A stretch of DNA of 43,904 nt. It comes from CAVVSD01 sp963757125. GTDB lineage: Bacteria; Actinomycetota; Thermoleophilia; Solirubrobacterales; Solirubrobacteraceae. Below, one piece after another: positions 14,998 through 22,945 of this stretch. How positions within the stretch are numbered: position 1 is the first letter of the stretch; every line of letters starts with the position of its first letter. Under the pieces are notes generated by a model. The model ran no database searches and was not told the DNA's origin. It saw only the letters and a program-made list of their open reading frames with translations. The position numbers and the translations under genes are program-made. Location of the stretch: positions 1 to 43,904 of the forward strand of contig CAVWQP010000010.1 of NCBI GenBank assembly GCA_963757125.1. The letters are read 5' to 3'.

Positions 14998-16674
14998 TCA
15001 CGCCCCCGCGATGGCGCCCCAGTCGTCGACGATGCGCTGCGCCGTGCGCCAGGCGACCGCCTGCACGGTCAGCGTCGGGTTGCTGCCGCCGACCGTCGGG
15101 AACAGCGACGCGCCGAGCATGCCGAGGTTCGGCGTGTCGTGCGCGAGGCCCCAGCCGTCGACGACGGACGTGTCGGGGTCGTCGCCCATCCGCGTCCCGC
15201 CCGCGCAGTGGCGCGCCTCGACGTACGGGCCAGGTGCCTCCCAGATCTCCTCGGCGCCCATCTCGCGCAGCAGCTCCGCCTGCCGGCCCGCCATGAAGGC
15301 GCACGCCGCGTGCTCGTTGGGGTGGATGCGGTGGGTGATGCGGACGACGGGGACGCCGTGCGGATCGGTCGTGACCGGGTCGAGGTCCAGCCCGTTGTCC
15401 TCGTACGGGAGGGCGTCGAACTGCGCGTAGATCGAGCCGACGGACTGCGCGTTCTCCTTCATCCACGCCTTCCACGCCGAGCCCCAGCGCGGGATGTAGG
15501 GCGGGTGCGGCGTCCCGCGGGCGAACATGAGCGGGGCGAGCTCGTGCGTGTTCGTGATCATCCCGCCGCCCACGAAGGCCTCGCCGCCGTGGTCGAAGTT
15601 GTCGGCGTTGAAGTCGTCGAGGCAGGTGACCTGGGAGCCGTTGCCGTTGAAGAGGCTGAGCCGCCGGCCTGGGAAGCGCCCGTAGGTCATGGGGATCACG
15701 TGCGACATCCAGTTGCGCCCGACCTGGCCGCGGTCGTTCCCGAGGCCGTCGGGGTGCGCCTTGGATGTCGACAGCAGGAGCAGGCGCGTGTTCTCGTAGA
15801 CGTACGTCCCGATGAGGACGACCTTGGCCGGCTGGGAGTACGTCCTGCCGTCGCGCACGAACCGGACGCCGCTCGCGCGTCCGTCGCCGTCGGTCTCGAC
15901 GTGGAGCACCCGCGCGCCGGTCTCGACCCGCAGCCGCCCGGTCGCCTCCGCGCGGGCGATGACCGTGAGGTCCGTGGACGCCTTCGCGCTCTGGTGGCAG
16001 ACGTTGTGCTGGCAGAAGCCGCAGTACGTGCAGGCGCCGCGCCCGTCGAACGGCTCGGAGTTGATCGCGGCGGGCGCCGGATACGGGTGCCAGCCGAGCC
16101 GCGCGGCCGCGTCGGCCACGAGGTCGCCCCAGCCCGTCGTGCGCATCGGGGCCATGGGGAAGCCGCGCGTGCGGGCGCCGGCGAACGGGTTGCCGTCCCT
16201 GCCGCCGACCCCGAGCTCCCACTCGACCAGGTCGTAGAACGGCTCGAGCTCGTCGTACGAGAAGGGCCAGTCGGCGACCGTGGAGCGCTCCGGGACGGCG
16301 CCGGGCCCGTAGCGCTCCTCGATCGCGCTGCGGCTGCGGAAGTTCCAGGGCAGGAAGCGGATGCTCAGCCCGTCGTAGTGCACCGTCGTCCCGCCGACGG
16401 CGTTCATCATGAGCGTCGGCCAGGGCGACGGGCCGGCCTCCAGCGAGTCGTCCTCCCGCCACGTCGGCTGCTCGTGCAGCGCCTTCGGCCGTGCGAGCCG
16501 GCCCCGGGCGTCGTTGCCGATCTCGTCGAAGGCGTGGTCCTCGGCCGTCAGCCGCGGGCCCGCCTCGAGGCCGACGACGTCGAGGCCGGCCCGGGTCAGC
16601 ACGTGCGCGGCGATCCCGCCCGCCGCGCCGAGCCCGACGATGGCGACGTCGGCGCCGGGGAGGCGCTCCGTCAC
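14998..16674 (-). CDS. GMC-family FAD oxidoreductase with Cys-rich motif
   Basis: A 558-residue flavoprotein of the glucose-methanol-choline family, closest in layout to the large subunit of gluconate/FAD-dependent sugar dehydrogenases. The FAD-binding fold begins VAIVGLGAAGGIAAHVLTRA and ends its first strand pair at GLEAG. The C-terminal active-site region has HCAGGTRMGDDP and LFPTVGGSNPTLTVQAVAW. A cluster CTYCGFCQHNVC (C-x2-C-x2-C-x4-C) lies mid-protein and could hold an iron-sulfur centre, as in bacterial FAD-glucose dehydrogenase. The GTG at 16674 overlaps the stop of the upstream subunit-3 gene (GTGA), which I prefer over an earlier ATG inside that gene. No signal peptide is seen; the substrate is unknown. 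Confidence 0.9.
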   Translation of the reverse strand: MTERLPGADVAIVGLGAAGGIAAHVLTRAGLDVVGLEAGPRLTAEDHAFDEIGNDARGRLARPKALHEQPTWREDDSLEAGPSPWPTLMMNAVGGTTVHYDGLSIRFLPWNFRSRSAIEERYGPGAVPERSTVADWPFSYDELEPFYDLVEWELGVGGRDGNPFAGARTRGFPMAPMRTTGWGDLVADAAARLGWHPYPAPAAINSEPFDGRGACTYCGFCQHNVCHQSAKASTDLTVIARAEATGRLRVETGARVLHVETDGDGRASGVRFVRDGRTYSQPAKVVLIGTYVYENTRLLLLSTSKAHPDGLGNDRGQVGRNWMSHVIPMTYGRFPGRRLSLFNGNGSQVTCLDDFNADNFDHGGEAFVGGGMITNTHELAPLMFARGTPHPPYIPRWGSAWKAWMKENAQSVGSIYAQFDALPYEDNGLDLDPVTTDPHGVPVVRITHRIHPNEHAACAFMAGRQAELLREMGAEEIWEAPGPYVEARHCAGGTRMGDDPDTSVVDGWGLAHDTPNLGMLGASLFPTVGGSNPTLTVQAVAWRTAQRIVDDWGAIAGA

Positions 16675-17126
16675 CGGATCGTCCCGATCCGCTGCTCCGC
16701 CTCGGTCCACACCGCCTGGGGACCGTCGTAGCCGAGGAGCTCCCAGCCCACCCGGCCGCGGTTGCCGCCGTAGGAGGGGTCACCGAACATCCCCTCGAAC
16801 ACGTGGCGGCGCACGAGCTCGAAGAACGCGCGCGACGCCCCCAGCTCGAGCTCGGACAGCAGTGCGTCCTGCTCGGCGGCGGCCAGGCCGGCGAACGCCG
16901 CGCCGTGCCGGTCGCGGGCGGTCGCGTCGAGGGAGGAAAGGCCGGCGACGTACGCGGGAAGGAGGTGCGCGTCGTCGCCGGCCAGCGCCTGACCGACGTA
17001 CTCCACGGCCCCGGCCGGGATGGCCCCGGGCCCGAGTTCGTCAGTGGGGACCAGGCGATCCGCGAAGGCCCTGAGCGTCGCGGTCTGCAACGCGTCGAGC
17101 GGGCCGACGTCCAAGTCTGATGGCAT
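16671..17126 (-). CDS. Gluconate 2-dehydrogenase subunit 3-like protein
   Basis: A 151-residue helical protein matching the small (gamma) subunit of membrane-linked sugar dehydrogenases: LQTATLRAFADRLVPTDELG, AGAVEYVGQALAGDDAHLLP, FFELVRRHVFEGMFGDPSYGGN and GWELLGYDGPQ. In the standard enzyme this subunit carries a Tat signal that exports the flavoprotein. Here the N-terminus (MPSDLDVGPLD) has no twin-arginine signal, so the complex probably stays in the cytoplasm. It is the first gene of the operon and is followed by the GMC subunit with GTGA overlap. A 24-bp dyad lies directly before its ATG. Confidence 0.88.
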   Translation of the reverse strand: MPSDLDVGPLDALQTATLRAFADRLVPTDELGPGAIPAGAVEYVGQALAGDDAHLLPAYVAGLSSLDATARDRHGAAFAGLAAAEQDALLSELELGASRAFFELVRRHVFEGMFGDPSYGGNRGRVGWELLGYDGPQAVWTEAEQRIGTIR

Positions 17127-17128
17127 CT

Positions 17129-17152
17129 GGCCTAATGGTATACCACCAGGCC
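17129..17152 (-). promoter_or_regulatory. Operator-like dyad overlapping the -10 of the GMC operon
   Basis: A symmetric element made of outer arms GGCCT / AGGCC around the perfect core TGGTATACCA (17136-17145), with only the two spacer bases on each side unmatched. It ends 2 bases upstream of the subunit-3 ATG. On the minus strand TATACC ends 10 bases before the ATG, so the core may double as the -10 box of a near-leaderless promoter. TGGT-N2-ACCA cores are typical of FadR-like GntR regulators; none is encoded nearby. Confidence 0.55.
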
Positions 17153-17168
17153 ACGGACTTGGCGGGAG

Positions 17169-17312
17169 CTAGTTGTCCTGGCTCGTGCGCTGGGGGTACG
17201 AGTGGATCAGGAGGTCCGTGAGCAGCTCGTCCTTGACCTCGTCGGTCGACGTGCGGATGTCGTCGCGGACGACGGTGACGGAGTTGCGATCGGGGCGGGT
17301 GCGGGATTCCAT
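17169..17312 (-). CDS. 47-residue orphan peptide, copy 2
   Basis: ATG at 17312, TAG at 17169-17171, 47 residues, gapless homologue (28/47 identical) of the peptide at 3469-3612. The most conserved stretches are RT.PDR.SV at residues 4-12, TST.E.KDE at 21-29, LT.LL at 31-35, YP at 39-40 and SQD at 44-46. This copy ends in Asn. Differences are spread over the length and include conservative swaps (Glu/Asp, Met/Leu), consistent with selection on protein sequence. It sits alone between the GMC operon and the nSTAND-CHASE2 gene, 94 bases past the latter's stop, on the same strand. No export signal is seen. Function unknown; a modified-peptide precursor or a toxin-like peptide are only guesses. Confidence 0.72.
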   Translation of the reverse strand: MESRTRPDRNSVTVVRDDIRTSTDEVKDELLTDLLIHSYPQRTSQDN

Positions 17313-17384
17313 GACGGTCTCTCGGGGAGGGCGGGGACGGGGTAGGGATGAGTGTGCCTGCGGCGAGGGGCCGACGGGATCGGA

Positions 17385-17402
17385 GAAACCCGCCAGCGGG
17401 GT
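17385..17402 (-). terminator. Weak hairpin after nSTAND-CHASE2 gene
   Basis: On the minus strand, CCCG-CTGG-CGGG followed by TTTCT lies just past the stop codon at 17407. The stem is only 4-5 bp, so this is a tentative terminator separating the large gene from the 47-residue peptide gene. Confidence 0.3.
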
Positions 17403-17406
17403 GGTG

Positions 17407-19861
17407 CTAACCCCCGGCGTGTCGGCGTGCGGTGCGGGCGGCGGTGAACGCGACGACGCCGAGGAACGCGAGCGCCAGGGCGAGCAGCGGCGCGGCGACC
17501 GCGAGGACCAGCTCCTGCTGCGCGAACAGGTACTGGGCGGTCGCGAGGAACGCGACGGCGACGGCTGCGATCGCGGCGATGCTGAAGCGCAGCGGCAGGA
17601 GCGCCGCGGCGGCGCCGAGCCCCGCGATCAGCACGATGGTCACCATGTCCACGAGCTGACTGGTGTCGCGCTCGGGCGCGCGGCGGAACATGGTGGCGAT
17701 CGCTGCCGCCTGCAGCTCGACACCGGGGAGTCGCGCGTCGACCGGTGTGCGGTGCCGGTCCTGGGACCCTCCGGTCACGCCGATGACCACGAGCTTGTCG
17801 CGGAACGCGCCGGCGGGCGGCCTTCCCTCCAGCACGTCGAGCGCGGAGGTCGTGACGCCGGCGTCCGGGCGACGGGCGAAGTCGATCCAGGTCGTGCGAT
17901 CGCTCTGATCGCCGACAGCCCGCCGGGATGCGCCGGAGAGCTCCGCCAGCCTTCCCCGGAGCGCCCCTCCCCTGGCGATGTCCGCCGCGGTGAACGCGAA
18001 CGTCGGCGTGCTCATGTCCACCGCACCCGCGACGTCCGATGTCGACGACGAGGTTGGCGCGACGGATCGTGCCCCCGGGATCGTCGGGAAGCCCGGCGAA
18101 GCCGGTGCGGAACGCGGCCGGCTGCACCCGTCCGAAGAGCAGTGCCCTGGCGGTCGGATCGCCGTCGGCCTCGCGCAGCACCCGCAGGTTGCCCTCGTCG
18201 TACGGCAGCACGAGCGCCTGACCCGACCTGCGGATGGCCGACTGCAGCTGTCGATCCTCGGCCGGGTCCCCCGCCGTCCGGAAGATCACGTCGAGCGCCG
18301 TGACGGCCGGGCCGTCGCGCCTGACCCGGTCGAGGATGCGCGCGTAGTCCGAGCGCGGGAGGCGGCCGTTGCTCCCCGCCCGCGCCCCCAGGGTCGCGTC
18401 GTCCACCGCGATGAGCGCCACCCGAGGATCCGCCGCGTGGCCGTCCTGCACGGCGAGGCGGGCGTCGACGCTCCTGAGATCGAGACGCTGCAGCCAGGCG
18501 GGATCGAGCATGTACAGGCCGAGCCCGACGACGGCCGCGGCCAGCGCGATCACCGCCGCGGCGAGGCGGCGGTTGCGGACCTCGAGGAGTCGCGAGCGGT
18601 CGCGGGCCTCCGCCAGCCTCCGCTCGGCCGTACGCCGTCGTCGCTCGTCCGCGTGGCGCCGGCGCCAGTCGAGCACCGCCGGCGCGAGCACGTCGTGGTA
18701 CAGCTCCCGGCGGACCGCCCCGTCCGGCTCCGACGCGGCGACGGGCCGGAGGATCCGGTGGCGCTCGAGTCGCTCGAGCGCCGACTCCAGCGGCTCCGGC
18801 GGGACGTCCGTGAACTCGCGGAGCTCCTTCGTGCTCAGCGCGATCTTCCGGCCGCCCGACGTCACCAGGAAGCGCAGCGCCTCCGATGCGGCGTCGCGCT
18901 CCGCGTCCGGCATGCCGGTCAGCGCGTCGTCGACGTGCGCCCGGACGATCGTGCCGGCGCCGCCGAGCCGCCGCAGCGTCTCCACGCGCAGCAGCCGTGA
19001 GCCGGCGGTCGACTCCTCGTCCCAGATCCGCTGCATGACGAGCTGCAGGTAGGCGGTCTCGACGCGCACGCCGTCGCCGGTCGCCCCGCCCGCCGGCGCG
19101 TCGTCCCCGATCGTCACGCGCCCGCGCCGGACCTCATCCAGCACCGCGTCGACGAGCGCAGGCTCGATGTCCCATCGCGTCTCGCCGTCGGCGAGGCGCA
19201 GGTTGAACGCCGCCACGGGCTCGACGAGTGCGCGGCGCGCGGCGGCCTCGTCGAGGAAGTCGAGATGCAGGTAGTTGCCGTAGACGTTCGGGACCCGGCT
19301 CTTGAACCGCTCGCCGATGAGCGCGTAGGCGTCCTCGCGCACCGAGATGAGGAAGTGCGCGGGGACCGCGCGGTCGACGATGCACGCGGCGAGCTCGTCG
19401 TCGAAGGCGTCCTCGTCGGCCGGCGCGTACACGAAGCGCTCCTCGAACTGGTCGAGGATCACGAGCAGCGTCGCGCCGGTCGCATCGGACACGTCCGCGA
19501 TGGCGTGGGCCAGGCCGTCGCGCCGGGGCGTCGCCTCCCGAGCGCCCGGCTGGCGTCGCGCGGCGCTCGCGAGCGATTCGATGAGCGCCGGTGTGGGGCT
19601 CGGGCCCCATTCGCTGAACACGACGGTCACGTAGCGGCCCCCGCCGCGGACGCCCGCGGTGGGCTCGTTGAGCCGCGCCGACACCCCGGCGCGCAGCAGC
19701 GAGCTCTTCCCGACCCCGCTCTCCGCGTAGAGGACGGTCAGCCGGGAGGCCCGCAGGTTCCCGATGATGCGCGTGCGTTCGGCGTCGCGACCGAAGAAGA
19801 GCCCGGCGTCCGTCTCGCGGAAGCAGTCCAGACCGACGTACGGACCGTCGGAGGCGTTCAC
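17407..19861 (-). pseudogene. nSTAND NTPase - CHASE2 sensor protein, one frameshift
   Basis: A protein of about 817 residues if one extra base (CC at 18036-18037) is removed. The N-terminal STAND-type P-loop NTPase begins YVGLDCFRETDAGLFFGRDA, with Walker A ESGVGKS at 47-53, Walker B LLVILDQFEE at 132-141 and a winged-helix-like region to ~400. A charged coiled segment (RRRHADERRRRTAERRLAEA) leads to a membrane helix (432-452). A CHASE2 extracellular sensor domain follows (DLRSVDARLAVQDG, DPRVALIAVDDATLGA, FRDKLVVIGVTGGSQ), then three C-terminal helices ending at RRHAGG. No cyclase or kinase follows CHASE2; the output is the N-terminal NTPase. The GTG at 19861 overlaps the stop of the TIR-SIR2 gene. 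Likely a membrane sensor-switch for that effector. The frames on both sides are well conserved, so the shift may be a sequence error. Confidence 0.85.
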
Positions 19862-21352
19862 CGCTCCGCGGGCGCGATCGCGAGCAGGGCGAGCTTGCGC
19901 TCCACCTCGTCCAGGAACTCGGTCGGTCGCTGTTCGACCACGTGCACGCCGAAGTCCTCCCAGAGCTCGCGCTCGACGGGATCCGGGGCGGGGTCCACCG
20001 CCATGGACCGGGCGCCCTCGAGCCGGTCGCCCCAGACGCGCTGGAGGAACACGCGCCGCGTCCAGTCCTGCATCCCGTAGCCCAGGAAGAGGAAGTGGCT
20101 CTCGCGCACCTTGTCGAGGATCTGGACCGGGATCAGGCCCTCGACGGGGCTCGCCGTCAGGTAGCCGATGTGGTCGTCCTCGGTGATCACGAAGTTGTCG
20201 CGGAGCGTCCGCCACTCGCGCCCGAGATCAGCGGTGCCGCCGTGGAGCTTCACGATGATCGTCCGGGTCAGCTCCAGGCGGTCGTCGATGGGCAGGTCGA
20301 CGTACTCGTTGGGGACGGCGATCGGGCGACACTCGGGCGGGTCGGCGTCGTGCGGGACGTGGACGAAGCGGCCTCGGTGCGGCCCCTTGGCACCGACGAA
20401 CACGACGAGGTCGTAGGGCTCCTGCACCTCCTCGAACGCGCGCTCGAGCGCGTCGTCGTAGCTCGTCGTCACGAGCAATTGGTAGGCCTCGCGGCCGAGC
20501 CTGCGCAGGTGCTCGGGCGCGGCGGCCAGGAAGCGGTGCACCGAGGTCGGCGCGGCGCCGGCGTCCACGAGGAGCTCGTGCAGCGCGCGACACAGGTCCG
20601 CGCGGCCGTCGGAGAGCGAGATGTACTGCGAGACGCGTGCCAGGTCGTCGCTGCACTGCTCGATCTCGAACCACTCGGCGAGATGGCGTGCGAGCTCGGA
20701 CGTGTCGGGGAGCGACGCTCCGCCGTGCGCCCACGGCCCGGCGCGGTCGGCGGCGTTGGCTCCGGGGCCCAGGATCGTGACGAGCGAGCCCTGGGCCATG
20801 TACCAGGCTGCCCGGGACGCGCCGGTCCGTCCGTTCGCGCGCGGCCGCGCGGGCTCCGGCCGGGGCGCCGGCGGCTCGCGGTGGAAGCGGGCTGCCCGCT
20901 CCGGCGACGGCGTCGGCGAGCGCGACGAGGTCCTCGTCCCACGACTCGAGGCGCACGAGGCTGGCCTGACGGTCGGTGAGCGGCCGGAAGGTCCGTGGCA
21001 GCTGCCCACGTGGCGGCATCGCGGCGCCCTCGACGAGCACCGGGATGAGCTCCTTGTTGCGTCGCAGCGCGGTCTCGATCTCGAGACGCAGCACGTCCTC
21101 GGCGGCCGGGTCGAGGATGGCGCGCCCGACGTGATCGTGGACGGCCGAGGTCCAGTGCGGGCCGATGACGGCGATGACCACATCGGCCGCCGCGACGCGG
21201 CGCACGACGTCGTCTCGCCACTCGTCCCCGGCGTGGACGTCCTGGGTGTCGAGGAACACCTCCTCCGCGCCGAAGCGGCGTCTCAGCGCGTCGGCAACCG
21301 CTCGCGACGCCGACGGGGCGTCGGTACGCCGGTAGCTGATGAAGATGTTCAC
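19858..21352 (-). pseudogene. TIR-SIR2 fusion protein, one frameshift
   Basis: About 497 residues when one base near 20885-20905 is removed. The TIR domain (1-~150) starts NIFISYRRTDAPSASRAVAD and continues VFLDTQDVHAGDEWRDDVVR, AAADVVIAVIGPHW and RLEIETAL, where the Glu is the usual NADase residue. The SIR2-like domain starts at GSLVTILGPGANAA and has LLVTTSYDDALERAF, the catalytic-type His in TIIVKLHGGTAD, FVITEDDHIGYL and FLFLGYGMQDWTRRV. Both fold types degrade NAD or make signalling ADP-ribose isomers in defence systems. The frame change falls in a Pro/Ala/Arg linker, so one fusion protein is the simplest reading. If the break is real, a separate SIR2 protein could start at the ATG at 20799, though no ribosome site is evident there. 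The GTG at 21352 is the TIR start. Coupled by GTGA to the nSTAND-CHASE2 gene. Confidence 0.85.
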
Positions 21353-21435
21353 TCCGTGACGACGCTAGATCAGGTGACAGCGGCAGGTCAACACAGATGG
21401 ATGGTGTGTCGATGCACCGACGGAAGCAGCATCGT

Positions 21436-21458
21436 TTCACCATCGGTTGGAAGGTGAA
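21436..21458. promoter_or_regulatory. TTCACC/GGTGAA inverted repeat in divergent promoter
   Basis: TTCACC (21436-21441) and GGTGAA (21453-21458) are separated by 11 bases in the 147-base gap between the TIR-SIR2 gene and the RTX gene. The dyad is short but placed where it could control both. A similar TGGTGA...TCACCA pair occurs upstream of the caspase gene. Confidence 0.3.
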
Positions 21459-21499
21459 GCGAGGAGTACGATCGACTTTCCTGCAGTGAGGTCGTGCTG

Positions 21500-22945
21500 A
21501 TGCTGGGACGTGGACGGAGTCTGATCGCAGCGCCGTGCATCGCTGCCGCAGCGGTGGCACTCGCGACCCCGGCACCGTCGGTCGCGGCGACGGTCACCCA
21601 CGAGGCCGGGTCGTCCACGGTGCGGTTCGACGCGGCGCCGGGCGAGGCCAACGCCATCACCATCGGGGCGTCCGGCTCCGAGCTCGTCGTGTCCGACCCC
21701 GGGGCACGGACGCTCGGAGGCGCCGGCGACTGCGCCGTCGTCGCCGGTTCCGCGACCGTCTCCTGTCCGTCGACGAGCGCGACGACGATCGAGGTCCGCG
21801 CCGGGGACGGGGACGACCGCGTCACGAACGCCGGCCCGCTCCCCGTCACCATGTTCGGCGAGGACGGGAACGACGTGCTCGGGGGCGGTCCCGCAGGCGA
21901 GAGCCTCGACGGGGGCCCCGGCGACGACACGATCTCCGGCGGTGGCGGGGACGACCTGCTGACCGGCGGGACGGGCGCGGACGGCCTCGACGGCGGCGAG
22001 GGACTGGACACCATCACCTACGAGGCGACATGGCCCGTGGCGGTCGACCTCCCGACGGGCCTCGCCGGCAACCCCGCGTTCGGCGACGGCGATCGCGTCT
22101 CCGGCGTCGAGAACGTGCTCGACGGGAGCGAGGAGGGCACGCTCACCGGGACCGCGGCCGCGAACGCGCTCACAGGCGGCGGAGGCGACGACTACGTCGA
22201 CGGCGGGCCCGGCGCGGACCGGCTCGACGGAGGCGACGGACCCGACGTCGTGGCCGCCCGTGACGGGGTCGTGGACGCCGCCGTGTCCTGCGGTCCCGGC
22301 GTCGACCTGGCGATCGTCGATCCCGGCGATCCGGTCGTGAGGAGCGGCCCCGACGGCTGCGAAGGGATCGACGACGGTCGCCTCGCGCCGCGGCGCGGCC
22401 GCGTGTCCGTGCAGCCGAGGCGATGCTCCGCCGGCGGCGACGCGCAGCTGACGTTGCCCGCGATGACGCGCTCGGTGCCGCTGCGCTACGTCCTGGGCCT
22501 GACGACCGGGTCCGGCAGTCGTCCGGCGCCGTCGCTGGCCCCCGACGCTTGCGCGCTGCAGGTCGACGCCGTCCCGGCAAGCGGCGCCCGAGCGGTGTCC
22601 GCCGAGCTGACCGGGGACGCCGTGACCGTGCGGCAGACGTCCGGGCGGGCGATCACCACCGCGCTCACCGTGCGCCGGCCGGCGTGCGCGGCAGGCCTGG
22701 CGGCGAGCGCCGCGGGGAGCAAGGCGCGACGCGTGCGCCTGCGCTCCAAGCGCGGACGCGGCAATTGGCAGGTGCGCGGGAAGTTCTCGACGGGGGCAGC
22801 CGAGGGAACGGACTGGACCACGGTCGAGAGCTGCTCCCGCACGACGACGATCGTGCGCAGCGGCCGGGTCCGCGTCTTCGACCGCGCGCGGCGTCGCAGC
22901 ATCGTGGTGCGAGCCGGCGGGTCCTACGTCGCCCGGCGCGGCTAG
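21500..22945 (+). CDS. Secreted RTX-type calcium-binding repeat protein
   Basis: A 481-residue exported protein. A signal peptide covers about 1-30 (basic MLGRGRS, hydrophobic LIAAPCIAAAAVALA, cleavage after PSVAA). Two blocks of glycine/aspartate nonapeptides (GEDGNDVLGGG, GGPGDDTISGGGGDDLL, then GGGGDDYVDGGPGADRL) form the calcium-binding beta-roll typical of hemolysin-type repeats. The C-terminal ~200 residues hold paired Cys and Arg-rich beta-like stretches and end SYVARRG. ATG at 21500 is chosen over GTG at 21494 because the GAGG at 21488-21491 is better spaced. Such proteins are numerous in Solirubrobacterales; a structural or surface role is likely. It converges on the caspase gene with stops sharing one CTAG. 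Confidence 0.85.
   Translation: MLGRGRSLIAAPCIAAAAVALATPAPSVAATVTHEAGSSTVRFDAAPGEANAITIGASGSELVVSDPGARTLGGAGDCAVVAGSATVSCPSTSATTIEVRAGDGDDRVTNAGPLPVTMFGEDGNDVLGGGPAGESLDGGPGDDTISGGGGDDLLTGGTGADGLDGGEGLDTITYEATWPVAVDLPTGLAGNPAFGDGDRVSGVENVLDGSEEGTLTGTAAANALTGGGGDDYVDGGPGADRLDGGDGPDVVAARDGVVDAAVSCGPGVDLAIVDPGDPVVRSGPDGCEGIDDGRLAPRRGRVSVQPRRCSAGGDAQLTLPAMTRSVPLRYVLGLTTGSGSRPAPSLAPDACALQVDAVPASGARAVSAELTGDAVTVRQTSGRAITTALTVRRPACAAGLAASAAGSKARRVRLRSKRGRGNWQVRGKFSTGAAEGTDWTTVESCSRTTTIVRSGRVRVFDRARRRSIVVRAGGSYVARRG

Noticed and set aside
14185..16731. 848-codon open frame antisense to the histidine kinase and GMC genes
   Set aside because: It spans two real genes and the gap between them, has skewed Arg/Ala/Val composition and no recognisable domain.
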